DNA from: Candidatus Shapirobacteria bacterium
Lineage (GTDB): Bacteria; Patescibacteriota; Microgenomatia; UBA12405; UBA6130
DNA: 43,881 nt
Assembly (NCBI GenBank): GCA_027039485.1
Contig: JALWDZ010000009.1
Span: forward strand, 1-43,881
Direction of reading: 5' to 3'
Both the position numbers and the translations under genes were made by a program. This document shows, piece after piece, positions 8,250 through 16,701 of the stretch. The notes beneath the pieces were generated by a model. It did no database searches, was not told the origin of the DNA, and saw only the letters and a program-made list of their open reading frames with translations. Position 1 is the first letter of the stretch, and each line of letters begins with the position of its first letter.

Positions 8250-8899
8250 TAACGTTCCCCCCGATTAATGTAAACCTTAAGGCCAATATAACCCGATCGG
8301 GTCAAAATCGGGCGTTGAGCATAATCAATTTGGCTGCGCAGGGTGCTTAAAGAAACTTGGCCGCGGTAAAATTTTTCCTGACGGGCAATTTCAATTCCGT
8401 TGATTCGTCCTTTCAGAACAATTTTTACCCCCCGGGCCCCGGCAGCCATAATCCGGTCCATAGCCTGGTTGACAACCCGCCGGTAAGGCATCCGGCGCAG
8501 CAATTGGCTGGCAATACGCTCGGCTACTACTTTTGCCGAAAGATCGGGAGTTTTATATTCCTCCACCTCGAGTTCTAAATTCTTTTCTGGCTGGTTAATC
8601 GTCTTGATCATCGCCACCAATTGTTTCTTCAATTCCTCAAGCCCCTTACCACCGCGGCCGATAACCAAACCCGGGCGGGTAACCACCAAAGTGATTTTAA
8701 TCTTGCGGTTAAACCTCTCAATTTCCACCGCCGCTAGGCCAGCCGAGCGTAACTTCTCTTCCAAAAAGCGTCGTAGTTGATAATCTTCCTGCCAAAGATC
8801 GGGATAATTTTTCTTATTAGCAAACCAGCGGGATACCCAATCAATGCCAATTTTGGGATTGCCTAAACGAAAAGCAACTGGATTAACTTTTTGCCCCAT
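8249..8899 (-). CDS. rpsC: 30S ribosomal protein S3 (uS3)
   Basis: 216 aa. The N-terminal MGQKVNPVAFRLG is followed by a type II KH domain with the GxxG loop (LVIGRGGKGLEELKKQL, near residues 77-93). The C-terminal domain has RRMPYRRVVNQAMDRIMAAGARGVKIVLKGRINGIEIAR. S3 lines the mRNA entry channel with S4 and S5. It overlaps rplV by 17 nt. Confidence 0.97.
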   Translation of the reverse strand: MGQKVNPVAFRLGNPKIGIDWVSRWFANKKNYPDLWQEDYQLRRFLEEKLRSAGLAAVEIERFNRKIKITLVVTRPGLVIGRGGKGLEELKKQLVAMIKTINQPEKNLELEVEEYKTPDLSAKVVAERIASQLLRRMPYRRVVNQAMDRIMAAGARGVKIVLKGRINGIEIARQEKFYRGQVSLSTLRSQIDYAQRPILTRSGYIGLKVYINRGER

Positions 8900-9269
8900 T
8901 TTGCTTGACTCCCTCCAAACTAACCACTAAATGGCTACGGCGTTTTTGGATTTGCCCCTGGCGAAAACGGGCGCTGCGCGATTTGTCCAATCGCTTAAGC
9001 CGCATCCCTTCGTTAACCAAAATTTGCCGAAAACGCAAACTTTGGGGATCCAATTCAAAATTATGCTCGGCGTCAGCCAAGGCTGTTTTTATAGCCTTTT
9101 GCAAATAGCGAGCCCCTTTTTGCGGCAAGAAAGGCAAAATTTCTAATGCTTCTTGGGGTAGCTTATGCTTAATTGCCGCCGCTACCAACCGCAATTTGCG
9201 CGGCGAGATAGGCAGCGACTTGGCTGTCGTGGTAACGGTGACCAGTTTAGGTTGAGTCTTTTTCTTCAT
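8883..9269 (-). CDS. rplV: 50S ribosomal protein L22 (uL22)
   Basis: 128 aa. The L22 helical core (TTTAKSLPISPRKLRLVAAAIKHK, YLQKAIKTALADAEHNFELD) is followed by the long beta hairpin that reaches into the exit tunnel (RLKRLDKSRSARFRQGQIQKRRSHLVVSL). The N-terminus is extended by about ten residues relative to E. coli. It overlaps rpsS by 1 nt and rpsC by 17 nt. Confidence 0.95.
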   Translation of the reverse strand: MKKKTQPKLVTVTTTAKSLPISPRKLRLVAAAIKHKLPQEALEILPFLPQKGARYLQKAIKTALADAEHNFELDPQSLRFRQILVNEGMRLKRLDKSRSARFRQGQIQKRRSHLVVSLEGVKQNGAKS

Positions 9270-9553
9270 TATGTCTTTTCAATTACCCGTTTAACTACCC
9301 GCCCATGGCCTCGGAAAGTTCGCGTTGGGGCAAATTCTCCCAGGCGATGGCCGACCATATCTTCGACAACAAAAACTTCTAGAAACTTGCGCCCATTGTG
9401 GACTAAAAAAGTATGGCCCACAAACTCTGGCGGGATTTGGCTAGCCCGAGCCCAAGTTTTTATCGGCTCTTTTTTACCCGCCTTTTTTTGGGCTAAAACC
9501 TTTTTCAGCAATTTCTGGTCAACGTAGGGCCCCTTACGGGCACTGCGACTCAT
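9269..9553 (-). CDS. rpsS: 30S ribosomal protein S19 (uS19)
   Basis: 94 aa. The conserved [16 protein letters not shown] start, the [27 protein letters not shown] core and the [17 protein letters not shown] end are all present. S19 contacts S13 in the 30S head and bridges to the 50S. It overlaps rplB by 4 nt and rplV by 1 nt. Confidence 0.97.
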   Translation of the reverse strand: MSRSARKGPYVDQKLLKKVLAQKKAGKKEPIKTWARASQIPPEFVGHTFLVHNGRKFLEVFVVEDMVGHRLGEFAPTRTFRGHGRVVKRVIEKT

Positions 9554-10311
9554 TTTCGACTACGCCGTTTAATAATTAACCGGTCGGAATACTTATGGCG
9601 GCGCCGGGTCCGCTTGCCCAAAGTTTTCTTTCCCCAGGGTGTTTTGGGCGACTTCAAGCCAATACCTGAGCGCCCTTCACCACCGCCGTGGGGATGGGAG
9701 GCAGGATGCTGGGCCACGCCCCGAACTGTGGGGCGAATTCCCCGGTGCCGACTATCGCCGGCCTTCCTTAATTTTACCTTATTCCAGCCACTATTGCTAA
9801 CTTGGCCGATGGTTGCCCGAGCTTGCGGAGAGAAAAGGCGCAATTCGCCTGAAGGCATTTTGACAATTACCTTATCTTTTTCATGGCTTTGGATGTAGGC
9901 GGCCGCCCCGGCACTGCGGACAATTTGGCCACCCTTGCCGGGACGAATTTCCAAATTATGAATTGGCACTCCGGCCGGAATGTTAGCCAGAGGCAAATTA
10001 TTGCCCAGTTCAATAGGGGCCTTATCGGCAGCAATCACTTTAGCGCCTACTTCTAAACCTTCAGGGGCCAAAATATAACGGCGTTCTCCATCGGGGTAAA
10101 CTAGCAGAGCAATTCGGGCCGTCCGGTTGGGGTCGTATTCAATCGCTTCTACCCGAGCTGCCATATCCCGCTTGTCCCGGCGCCAATCGATACGCCGCAA
10201 ATAACGCTTATGCTCACCGCCATGGTGGCGGACAGAAACATGGCCCTGGCTGTCTCGGCCACCATGCTTCTTGCGAATGGTCAAAAGATGGCGAATGTTT
10301 TTCTTTTTCAT
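9550..10311 (-). CDS. rplB: 50S ribosomal protein L2 (uL2), shortened N-terminus
   Basis: 253 aa, against roughly 273-277 in most bacteria. The OB/SH3 core is intact ([68 protein letters not shown]), as is the C-terminal peptidyl-transferase-proximal block [24 protein letters not shown], including the functionally important His. About 20-25 residues normally preceding the SGGRN-like segment are missing. The 4-nt overlap with rplW leaves no upstream in-frame room, so this is a true short form and not a start-site error. Confidence 0.96.
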   Translation of the reverse strand: MKKKNIRHLLTIRKKHGGRDSQGHVSVRHHGGEHKRYLRRIDWRRDKRDMAARVEAIEYDPNRTARIALLVYPDGERRYILAPEGLEVGAKVIAADKAPIELGNNLPLANIPAGVPIHNLEIRPGKGGQIVRSAGAAAYIQSHEKDKVIVKMPSGELRLFSPQARATIGQVSNSGWNKVKLRKAGDSRHRGIRPTVRGVAQHPASHPHGGGEGRSGIGLKSPKTPWGKKTLGKRTRRRHKYSDRLIIKRRSRK

Positions 10312-10595
10312 TTTTTAATGGCCAACTCTTTAATAACTTCGCCGCTGGCAATTTGGACCAAAAAGCGTTTCCGGTTTGGCCGGCGGTAAGGGCGGCGCTG
10401 GCGCCAATTCATTTTCACCTTGCCGCGCCGGCGTAAAGAACGGACTTTGGCCACTTTAACCCCAAAAAGCTTTTCCACCCAATGGGCAACTTCCTGCTTA
10501 GTGGCTTGGGGTTGGGCCCAAAAATGATAGACACCCCGTTCCTGATCCTGGACTGCTTTTTCGCTCAAGATTGGTTCCAAAAGAGGTCTGGTCAT
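10308..10595 (-). CDS. rplW: 50S ribosomal protein L23 (uL23)
   Basis: 95 aa. Conserved elements are PILSEKAVQDQERGVYHFWAQ, the helix KQEVAHWVEKLFGVKVAKVRSL and the rRNA-binding RRGKVKMNWRQRRPYRRPNRK loop. L23 docks trigger factor and SRP at the tunnel exit. It overlaps rplD and rplB by 4 nt each. Confidence 0.95.
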   Translation of the reverse strand: MTRPLLEPILSEKAVQDQERGVYHFWAQPQATKQEVAHWVEKLFGVKVAKVRSLRRRGKVKMNWRQRRPYRRPNRKRFLVQIASGEVIKELAIKK

Positions 10596-11266
10596 TTGGT
10601 CTGGCTATTTAAACTTTTAACCGCAGCGGGGTTCAAAAAAAGATAATCTTGCTGCAAAAGCCAATGAATATTAATGTTTTCCAAGCGGCGGAAAGAAACT
10701 GGCCATTGGGCCACCATTTGCAAATTACGCCACCCGCGCCATTGTTCTGCCGGAATATCAGCCAGAATAATTCCCAATTTAGCGGCGGCTATTTTGCGCG
10801 CTTCTAAAAAACTCGCCAGTTTTTTTTCAACCTGGCGAGTCTTCTGGGGGAGCTTTTGCCAACCGGTGACCACAAGCATCTTCTGGTCGGCAAAATAAGA
10901 GCTAAAAACAGAAAAATAGGCTAATTTTTTCATTTTTTTGGGAAGGCGTAATTGCCAGTGCCGGTCGCCGCGGGGCCCATGGGCAACGCCGCCGCCGACA
11001 AAAATAGGGGCGTAACGATCGCCATGGCGGGCCCGGCCAGTCCCTTTTTGGGGCCAAATTTTTCGCCGCGACCCTTGGATTTCACCCCGGCTTTTAGTTT
11101 TAGGGTGGGCATTGCGCTGCCGGGACAAATAAACCCGCACCGCTTGGGCCACCAGTTTTTCGTTGGGATTAATGCCAAAAACTTCCGGGTTAAGCTCGAG
11201 TTTTTTTGCCAAAGGCCGCCCGCTAAGAGAATAAACCGGTACCAAAAAAGGATTATTTTTCTTCAT
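10592..11266 (-). CDS. rplD: 50S ribosomal protein L4 (uL4)
   Basis: 224 aa. The N-terminal strand and the PNEKLVAQAVRVYLSRQRNAHPKTKSRGEIQGS region lead into the tunnel-lining loop RRKIWPQKGTGRARHGDRYAPIFVGGGVAHGPRGD, then the Rossmann-like body with the ENINIHWLLQQDYLFL end. In E. coli L4 autoregulates the S10 operon. Here a terminator-like hairpin lies between rpsJ and rplC, which might serve a similar role (inference). It overlaps rplC by 14 nt. Confidence 0.95.
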   Translation of the reverse strand: MKKNNPFLVPVYSLSGRPLAKKLELNPEVFGINPNEKLVAQAVRVYLSRQRNAHPKTKSRGEIQGSRRKIWPQKGTGRARHGDRYAPIFVGGGVAHGPRGDRHWQLRLPKKMKKLAYFSVFSSYFADQKMLVVTGWQKLPQKTRQVEKKLASFLEARKIAAAKLGIILADIPAEQWRGWRNLQMVAQWPVSFRRLENINIHWLLQQDYLFLNPAAVKSLNSQTK

Positions 11267-11930
11267 TTTCTTTCTCCTTCTTTTCCTCTCCGGCTAGAGG
11301 GACGAATTTTTTGGCCTGGCCCTCCACCTCAAGATAAAGCCAGCTGCCATAATGGCCAGGTACCGCTCCCCGCAGCCAAAGCTCATTTTTTTTCTCATCC
11401 ACCTTAACTACCAAAAGATTTTTGACGGTCACCCGCTGGTGGCCATAGTGGCCGGGCATCTTTTTACCCTTCAAAACCCGACCCGGCGTCTGGGCTCCAA
11501 TCGACCCCGGCGCCCGTTCCCGGTCGGACTGGCCGTGAGTTTTTGGCTGGCTGTGAAAACCCCAGCGCTTGATAACTCCGGCGAAGCCGCGGCCCTTACT
11601 CGTGCCGCTTACTTTGACCAATTGTCCCGGCTGGAAGACCATTGCCGCCTTAATTTCTGTTCCCAATTTTTCCGGCATTTCCGGAGCCGGGAGATTGGCA
11701 AATTTCCGCCCGCCTGTTTTCAAACCTGCTTTCTTCAAAATTCCTGCCAAGGCGCGTGAGAGATGTTTTTTGCTCTGACTAGTAGCAACCTGAATTTGCT
11801 TGCGGTCAGGATAGATATTGGTAACATAAAGCGCCGGAGTTGCCACCACCGTAACCGGCACTAGCCGCCCTTCCTGGTCAAAAACCTGGCGCATTCCTTT
11901 TTTCTGGGCTAGAAAACCAGTTACCTTCAT
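11253..11930 (-). CDS. rplC: 50S ribosomal protein L3 (uL3)
   Basis: 225 aa. Family signatures are FLAQKKGMRQVFDQEGRLVPVTVV at the N-terminus and the peptidyl-transferase-reaching loop GFAGVIKRWGFHSQPKTHGQSDRERAPGSIG, followed by PGRVLKGKKMPGHYGHQRVTVKNL. The Gln methylated in E. coli L3 lies in this loop; the residue is present, but its modification is unknown. The start at 11930 has only a weak Shine-Dalgarno, and a hairpin with a T-tract precedes it. Confidence 0.96.
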   Translation of the reverse strand: MKVTGFLAQKKGMRQVFDQEGRLVPVTVVATPALYVTNIYPDRKQIQVATSQSKKHLSRALAGILKKAGLKTGGRKFANLPAPEMPEKLGTEIKAAMVFQPGQLVKVSGTSKGRGFAGVIKRWGFHSQPKTHGQSDRERAPGSIGAQTPGRVLKGKKMPGHYGHQRVTVKNLLVVKVDEKKNELWLRGAVPGHYGSWLYLEVEGQAKKFVPLAGEEKKEKENEEK

Positions 11931-11940
11931 TGTCTTTTGC

Positions 11941-11968
11941 CATTAAAAAAGGGGCTCACGGCCCCCTT
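11941..11968 (-). terminator. Terminator-like hairpin between rpsJ and rplC
   Basis: On the transcribed strand a stem AAGGGG/CCCCTT (alternative register GGGGC/GCCCC) with a small loop is followed at once by a run of six T. It lies in the only sizeable gap (61 nt) inside the S10 cluster, after rpsJ and just before rplC. It has the form of an intrinsic terminator, but genes on both sides are essential and co-directional. A partial terminator or attenuator is therefore more likely than a full stop. Confidence 0.7.
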
Positions 11969-11991
11969 CTGTTACTTTTTTAAGGACCAAC

Positions 11992-12300
11992 CTAGGTTTT
12001 AATTTCTACCTGAACCCCGGCTGGCAACTCTAAATGCTGGAGGCTATCCAAAACTCGGGCATTAACATCATAAATATCAATAACCCGCTTGTGGGTTAAA
12101 AGTTCAAAATGATCCCGGGCATCCTTATCGGTATGGGGACTTTTGGTCACCACAAAAAGGCGGCGGCGGGTTGGCAAAGGCACCGGACCCACAATCCGGG
12201 CCCCGCTGGTCACCACCGCTTCGATAATTTTCCCGGCCGCCTCATCAATGAGACGGTGATCGTATGATTTTAAACGTACGCGCAATTTTTGCCTAGCCAT
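11992..12300 (-). CDS. rpsJ: 30S ribosomal protein S10 (uS10)
   Basis: 102 aa, standard length. Signatures: RVRLKSYDHRLIDEAAGKIIEAVVTSGARIVGPVPLPTR, then KSPHTDKDARDHFELLTHKRVIDIYD. S10 is also the NusE antitermination partner. The gene sits 10 nt after tuf and 61 nt before rplC. Confidence 0.97.
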   Translation of the reverse strand: MARQKLRVRLKSYDHRLIDEAAGKIIEAVVTSGARIVGPVPLPTRRRLFVVTKSPHTDKDARDHFELLTHKRVIDIYDVNARVLDSLQHLELPAGVQVEIKT

Positions 12301-12310
12301 CGGCTAGTTT

Positions 12311-13507
12311 TTACTCGATAATATCGGTAATAACCCCAGCACCGACAGTTAAACCTCCTTCACGGATAGCAAAACGGTCGCCTTTTTCCAGGGCCACCGG
12401 CTTAATAAGCTCAACCTCAAGGTTGGCATTGTCGCCCGGCATTACCATCTCTGTCCCCTCGGGGAGCTTGATGTTGCCGGTCACATCGGTTGTCTTAATA
12501 TAAATCTGGGGCCGGTAACCGCTAAAGAACGGCGTGTGGCGGCCGCCCTCTTCTTTCTTCAAGACATAAACTTCGGCCTTAAATTTAGTGTGCGGAGTGA
12601 TCGAACCGGGTGCCGCCAAAACCATGCCCCGCTCGACATCTTTCTTTTCAATGCCCCGCAAAAGAATACCGATGTTGTCACCGGCTTGGCCTTCGTCCAA
12701 AATCTTGCGGAACATTTCAATGCCGGTAACCACTGTCTTCCGGGTATCCCGCAAGCCGACGATTTCCACTTCGTCGTTAAGCTTAACTTTACCCCGGGCC
12801 ACCCGGCCAGTAACTACCGTACCCCGACCCTTGATCGAAAAGACATCCTCGATCGGCATCAAGAAAGGCTTGTCGAGATCCCGCTTGGGGGTCGGAATAT
12901 AATCGTCAACGGCCTTCATCAGGTCGAGAATCGATTTCTCTGCCTCGGCATCGCCCTCTAAAGCCTTCAGGGCCGAACCGCGAATGATGGGGACATTATC
13001 GCCATCATATTGGTACTTTTTCAACAATTCCCGAATTTCGCCTTCGACCAAGTCTAAAAATTCGGGGTCGTCGACCAAGTCAATTTTGTTCAAAAAGACA
13101 ACAATGGCCGGCACATTTACCTGGCGGGCCAAAAGAACGTGTTCGCGGGTTTGGGGCATGGGCCCGTCAGCCGCAGAAACTACCAAAATGGCCCCATCCA
13201 TTTGAGCCGCGCCGGTAATCATATTCTTGACATAATCGGCGTGTCCCGGACAGTCAATGTGGGCATAATGACGCTTATCGGTCTCATACTCCACATGGGC
13301 AATAGAAATCGTCAAAATTTTGTTAGCATCACGAACCGCCCCTCCCTTGGCAATATCGGCATATTTCATTTCCTTGGCTTTGCCCTGTTTAGACAAAACC
13401 TTGGTAATTGCCGCCGTGAGGGTTGTTTTCCCATGGTCGACATGGCCAATGGTTCCAATATTAACGTGCGGTTTAGTCCGCTCAAATTTTTGTTTTGCGT
13501 CAGCCAC
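12311..13507 (-). CDS. tuf: Elongation factor Tu
   Basis: 398 aa GTPase that delivers aminoacyl-tRNA to the ribosome. It starts at GTG, with AGGAGG (complement of 13513-13518) 5 nt upstream fixing the start. G1 is GHVDHGKT (21-28), G3 is DCPGH with His89, and G4 is NKID; domains 2 and 3 follow and the C-terminus is complete ([14 protein letters not shown]). Odd feature: the switch I segment reads [20 protein letters not shown], lacking the RGITI motif found in most bacterial EF-Tu. It has its own promoter between it and fusA. Confidence 0.97.
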   Translation of the reverse strand: MADAKQKFERTKPHVNIGTIGHVDHGKTTLTAAITKVLSKQGKAKEMKYADIAKGGAVRDANKILTISIAHVEYETDKRHYAHIDCPGHADYVKNMITGAAQMDGAILVVSAADGPMPQTREHVLLARQVNVPAIVVFLNKIDLVDDPEFLDLVEGEIRELLKKYQYDGDNVPIIRGSALKALEGDAEAEKSILDLMKAVDDYIPTPKRDLDKPFLMPIEDVFSIKGRGTVVTGRVARGKVKLNDEVEIVGLRDTRKTVVTGIEMFRKILDEGQAGDNIGILLRGIEKKDVERGMVLAAPGSITPHTKFKAEVYVLKKEEGGRHTPFFSGYRPQIYIKTTDVTGNIKLPEGTEMVMPGDNANLEVELIKPVALEKGDRFAIREGGLTVGAGVITDIIE

Positions 13508-13538
13508 TTTGACCTCCTTTGCAAATTTTAACTTTGAA

Positions 13539-13567
13539 ATTGTAACATTAGCTTAGCCAAATTGCAA
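13539..13567 (-). promoter_or_regulatory. tuf promoter (extended -10)
   Basis: On the minus strand TTGCAA (13562-13567) and TACAAT (13539-13544) are separated by exactly 17 nt, and the -10 is preceded by TG-T, making an extended -10. The predicted start near 13532 gives a leader of about 25 nt with the AGGAGG site. It lies in the 62-nt gap after the fusA stop, so tuf and the S10 cluster can be transcribed separately from fusA. Confidence 0.65.
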
Positions 13568-13569
13568 AC

Positions 13570-15684
13570 TTATTTTTCTTCGCCGCCAGTTTTTGCTTTA
13601 ATAATTTCTTCCTGAATGTTCTTCGGCACCTCGGCATAATGCGACGGCTCGGCATAAAATGAGCCTCGCCCTTGGGTTAAGCTTCTAATAATTGTAGCAT
13701 AGCCGCTAATATTTGCAAGCGGCACCAGGGCTTTAATAATCCGCATCTGGCCACGGCTTTCACTGCCTAAAATTTGCGCCCGGCGTGAAGAAAGGTCGCC
13801 GATAACCTGGCCCATAAATTCCTCTGGAACGCTCACTTCTAGTTTCATTATCGGCTCCAAAAGGGTCGGTTGGGCTTGCTTGACTGCTTCCTGGAGAGCA
13901 ATGGAACCGGCAATCTTAAAGGCCATATCCGAGGAGTCCACTTCGTGGTAAGAACCATCGTAAACCACCACTTCCAAATCGGTAAGAGGATAACCGGCCA
14001 AAACCCCTTTTTCGGCCGCTTCGCGGACCCCTTTTTCAATGGCGGGAATAAAGTTGGCCGGAATGGTGGCTCCCTTAATTTCTGAAGCAAATTTAATTCC
14101 TGACCCTAACTTGCCCGGAGTGACCCGCAGCCAGCAGTGGCCGTATTGGCCCCGACCGCCGGTTTGGCGGATATACTTCCCCTCAGCCTTTGCCTCATTT
14201 TTGATTGTCTCCCGATAGGCTACCTGGGGGCGCCCGGTGCGCAGCTTAACGCCAAATTCCCGCTGCATCCGGTCGACAATAATTTCTAGGTGGAGCTCGC
14301 CCATGCCCGAAAGAATTGTCTGTCCCGTTTCTTGATCGACTTTAACCCGCAAAGTCGGGTCTTCTTCCAAAAGCCGATTAAGGGCCTGGCCCATCTTCTC
14401 TTGGTCGCTCTTACTTTCCGGTTCAATAGCCAAGGAAATGACTGGCTCGGCAAATTCGATCGATTCGAAGGCAATCGGATGCTGGGGATCGCAAAGAGTA
14501 TCGCCGGTTTTGGAAACCTTCAGGCCAATCGCGGCCACAATTTCCCCAGCAAAAGCTTCTTCAATACCCTCCCGCTTGTTAGCGTGCATTAGAAGCAGCC
14601 GGCCAATACGCTCACTTTTATTTTTATTGCTATTCAAAACCGTACTCCCAGTTTTTAAAACCCCAGAATAAACCCGCAAATAAGATAAACGGCCAACATG
14701 GGGGTCGGTTTGAACCTTGAAAAGCAAGGCTGCCAACGGCTCCTGATTATTGGGATGGCGCTCTTCTTCCTGCCCGGTTTTGGGATTAACCCCTTTGGCC
14801 GGCGGAATGTCGGCCGGAGAAGGCAGATAATCAATGACTCCATCCAGCAAAGGCTGGACCCCTTTATTGCGCAGGGAAGAACCGCAATAGATAGGAATAA
14901 GTTTGCCGGCGATCGTCGCCCGCCGCAAGCCTTTTTTCAAATCTTCAACCGGAATTTCTTCGCCGTTGAGATAGCGCTCCATCAGCTTATCATCATAGGT
15001 GCAAATATTTTCAATCAATTCCTGACGATATTTTTCGGCTTCTTCCTTTAATTCATCGGGGATGGGGTGCTCGGAATACTTAGTCCCCAATTCGTCTTGG
15101 TCCCACAAAAGCATCTTTTGCTCGAGAACCAAAACCACCCCCCGAAAATCATGTTCGGCACCAACCGGAATTGTCAAAACAGCCAACTTTTTGCCAAAAC
15201 GGTCGGCAATCATCTTTAAGGAGCCCGAGAAATCGGCGCCAACTTTGTCCATTTTGTTAAGGAAAACTAGGCGGGGAACCCCATATTTGTCGGCCTGGTG
15301 CCAAACAGTTTCCGATTGGGCCTGGACACCCTCTTCGGCATCAAAAACCATAATCGCCCCGTCCAAAACCCGCAAAGCCCGCTCCACTTCGGCGGTAAAA
15401 TCAACATGGCCCGGAGTATCGATAATGTTAATCCGCACTCCCCGCCAGAAAGTGGTTACTGCTGCCGAGACGATAGTAATCCCCCGCTCCCGCTCTTGTT
15501 CCATCCAGTCGGTTACCGTATTGCCATCATCAATATTACCCATTTTGTAGGTCCGGCCGGTGTAAAAAAGAATTCTCTCCGTCGTCGTTGTTTTGCCGGC
15601 ATCAATATGGGCAATAATCCCAATATTGCGGACTTTTTCGATGGAAACCAACCGATTTTTGGTTACCTCAATTGCTTCGGCCAT
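13570..15684 (-). CDS. fusA: Elongation factor G
   Basis: 704 aa from the ATG at 15684; a TTG five codons upstream (15699) is also open. It is the translocase GTPase: G1 AHIDAGKTTT, switch I with the normal ERERGITI, G3 DTPGHVDF and G4 NKMDKVGAD. The five EF-G domains run through GQYGHCWLRVTPG (domain IV) and EPIMKLEVSVPEEFMGQVIGDLSSRRAQI (domain V). It belongs to the str operon but is separated from rpsG by an inserted phosphatase gene, and so probably has its own upstream promoter. Confidence 0.97.
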   Translation of the reverse strand: MAEAIEVTKNRLVSIEKVRNIGIIAHIDAGKTTTTERILFYTGRTYKMGNIDDGNTVTDWMEQERERGITIVSAAVTTFWRGVRINIIDTPGHVDFTAEVERALRVLDGAIMVFDAEEGVQAQSETVWHQADKYGVPRLVFLNKMDKVGADFSGSLKMIADRFGKKLAVLTIPVGAEHDFRGVVLVLEQKMLLWDQDELGTKYSEHPIPDELKEEAEKYRQELIENICTYDDKLMERYLNGEEIPVEDLKKGLRRATIAGKLIPIYCGSSLRNKGVQPLLDGVIDYLPSPADIPPAKGVNPKTGQEEERHPNNQEPLAALLFKVQTDPHVGRLSYLRVYSGVLKTGSTVLNSNKNKSERIGRLLLMHANKREGIEEAFAGEIVAAIGLKVSKTGDTLCDPQHPIAFESIEFAEPVISLAIEPESKSDQEKMGQALNRLLEEDPTLRVKVDQETGQTILSGMGELHLEIIVDRMQREFGVKLRTGRPQVAYRETIKNEAKAEGKYIRQTGGRGQYGHCWLRVTPGKLGSGIKFASEIKGATIPANFIPAIEKGVREAAEKGVLAGYPLTDLEVVVYDGSYHEVDSSDMAFKIAGSIALQEAVKQAQPTLLEPIMKLEVSVPEEFMGQVIGDLSSRRAQILGSESRGQMRIIKALVPLANISGYATIIRSLTQGRGSFYAEPSHYAEVPKNIQEEIIKAKTGGEEK

Positions 15685-15699
15685 AAAATTTGTCGCCAA

Positions 15700-15760
15700 A
15701 AAATGCGCTAAAAAGCGCTAAAAAATAACGCCCCTCATCGGGCTGGTGCTTTTAATATAC
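15700..15760 (-). promoter_or_regulatory. fusA leader: possible -10, hairpin and repeated TTTTTAGCGC
   Basis: Minus strand. A TATATT (15754-15759) could be a -10, but I see no good -35 at the right distance. A short GCCC/GGGC stem with a 6-nt loop (15730-15743) follows, then a T-rich stretch containing two direct copies of TTTTTAGCGC just before the fusA start. It may be a weak attenuator or just AT-rich leader. Confidence 0.35.
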
Positions 15761-15873
15761 CATAAATTTATCTGGGATGAAAGAAAATTGCCATTCCCGA
15801 CTATATTTATATTACCCACTTAAATAGAAAAATAATAATTTACCCAACGCGACGCCGAAGTAGAATTAAAATT

Positions 15874-16617
15874 CTAAAATTTAAGGATGGCCAAGCTTGC
15901 ATTGTCCTGCGCTCCATGAGCAAAAATTTCTCTCATTAATTTATCGAATACTTCGTCTAAATTCGTTAGTCTCGACAAGTTTGCAATAAAATTAAAGCTG
16001 ATGGTGTCTTTTTCATAGACACATTGATCAACGCCGTCAGTAAACAGAAAAAGAAAATCGCCCTTTGTCATCCTTATTCTTCTAAACTCTATTGCTCTTT
16101 CTACGGGTAGACGCCCCCTTAATCCTAAACGCGAAAATGCCCCCAACCAAGTGGCCTTTGTCGTTAATTTTGTTTTTATTTTCCCAGCTTTTGCTATTAA
16201 CATCCTGCAATCTCCGTAACTAATAACCCCCAGCAAATTATTTACCAGCTGTATGGCAACAAAACTTGCCTCAGGAGTAAAATCCGAATCAGGATCCATC
16301 TTGTTTTTCCCAAATGATCTGAATAACTTTTCCTCTACCCTCTGCACCTCTATAATAGCATCCTTCTTATTAGCAGGGAATTCTAAATTTTCTCCCAACC
16401 AATGGTTAACAATTATTTCGGCTGCTTCTTTACCCCAGTGGCCATCGGCAATACAAAGTCTAATAGTATTATCCTTTAGAAAATACCCAACACTGTCCTC
16501 ATTGGTATTCTTTACTAATCCAATTGTAGTGCCCAAAACCAAGTTTTCCGAAATTTTTATTTTCTCAATAACCCCTTTTCTGGCAACAGCAACAGTTGGG
16601 ATAATGATCTTTTTCAC
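15874..16617 (-). CDS. PP2C-family (PPM) serine/threonine phosphatase
   Basis: 247 aa from a GTG start without a visible Shine-Dalgarno. PPM metal-binding motifs are in order: NEDS (Glu40, Asp41), ADGHWG (Asp58, Gly59), ISYGDCRML (133-140), FTDGVDQC (Asp194) and QDNASL (Asp238). The expected activity is Mn/Mg-dependent dephosphorylation of phospho-Ser/Thr in the cytoplasm; no membrane segment is seen. It is visibly more AT-rich than the ribosomal genes around it and splits the str operon between rpsG and fusA. No kinase gene is in the window, and its substrate is unknown. Confidence 0.85.
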   Translation of the reverse strand: MKKIIIPTVAVARKGVIEKIKISENLVLGTTIGLVKNTNEDSVGYFLKDNTIRLCIADGHWGKEAAEIIVNHWLGENLEFPANKKDAIIEVQRVEEKLFRSFGKNKMDPDSDFTPEASFVAIQLVNNLLGVISYGDCRMLIAKAGKIKTKLTTKATWLGAFSRLGLRGRLPVERAIEFRRIRMTKGDFLFLFTDGVDQCVYEKDTISFNFIANLSRLTNLDEVFDKLMREIFAHGAQDNASLAILKF

Positions 16618-16701
16618 AAGGTTTAGGATTTAGGCGGTAAATTTAACCTAATGCCCAAACCACGAACAATATTAGCAAAATAATGTGTTAGAGACATTTA
16701 T

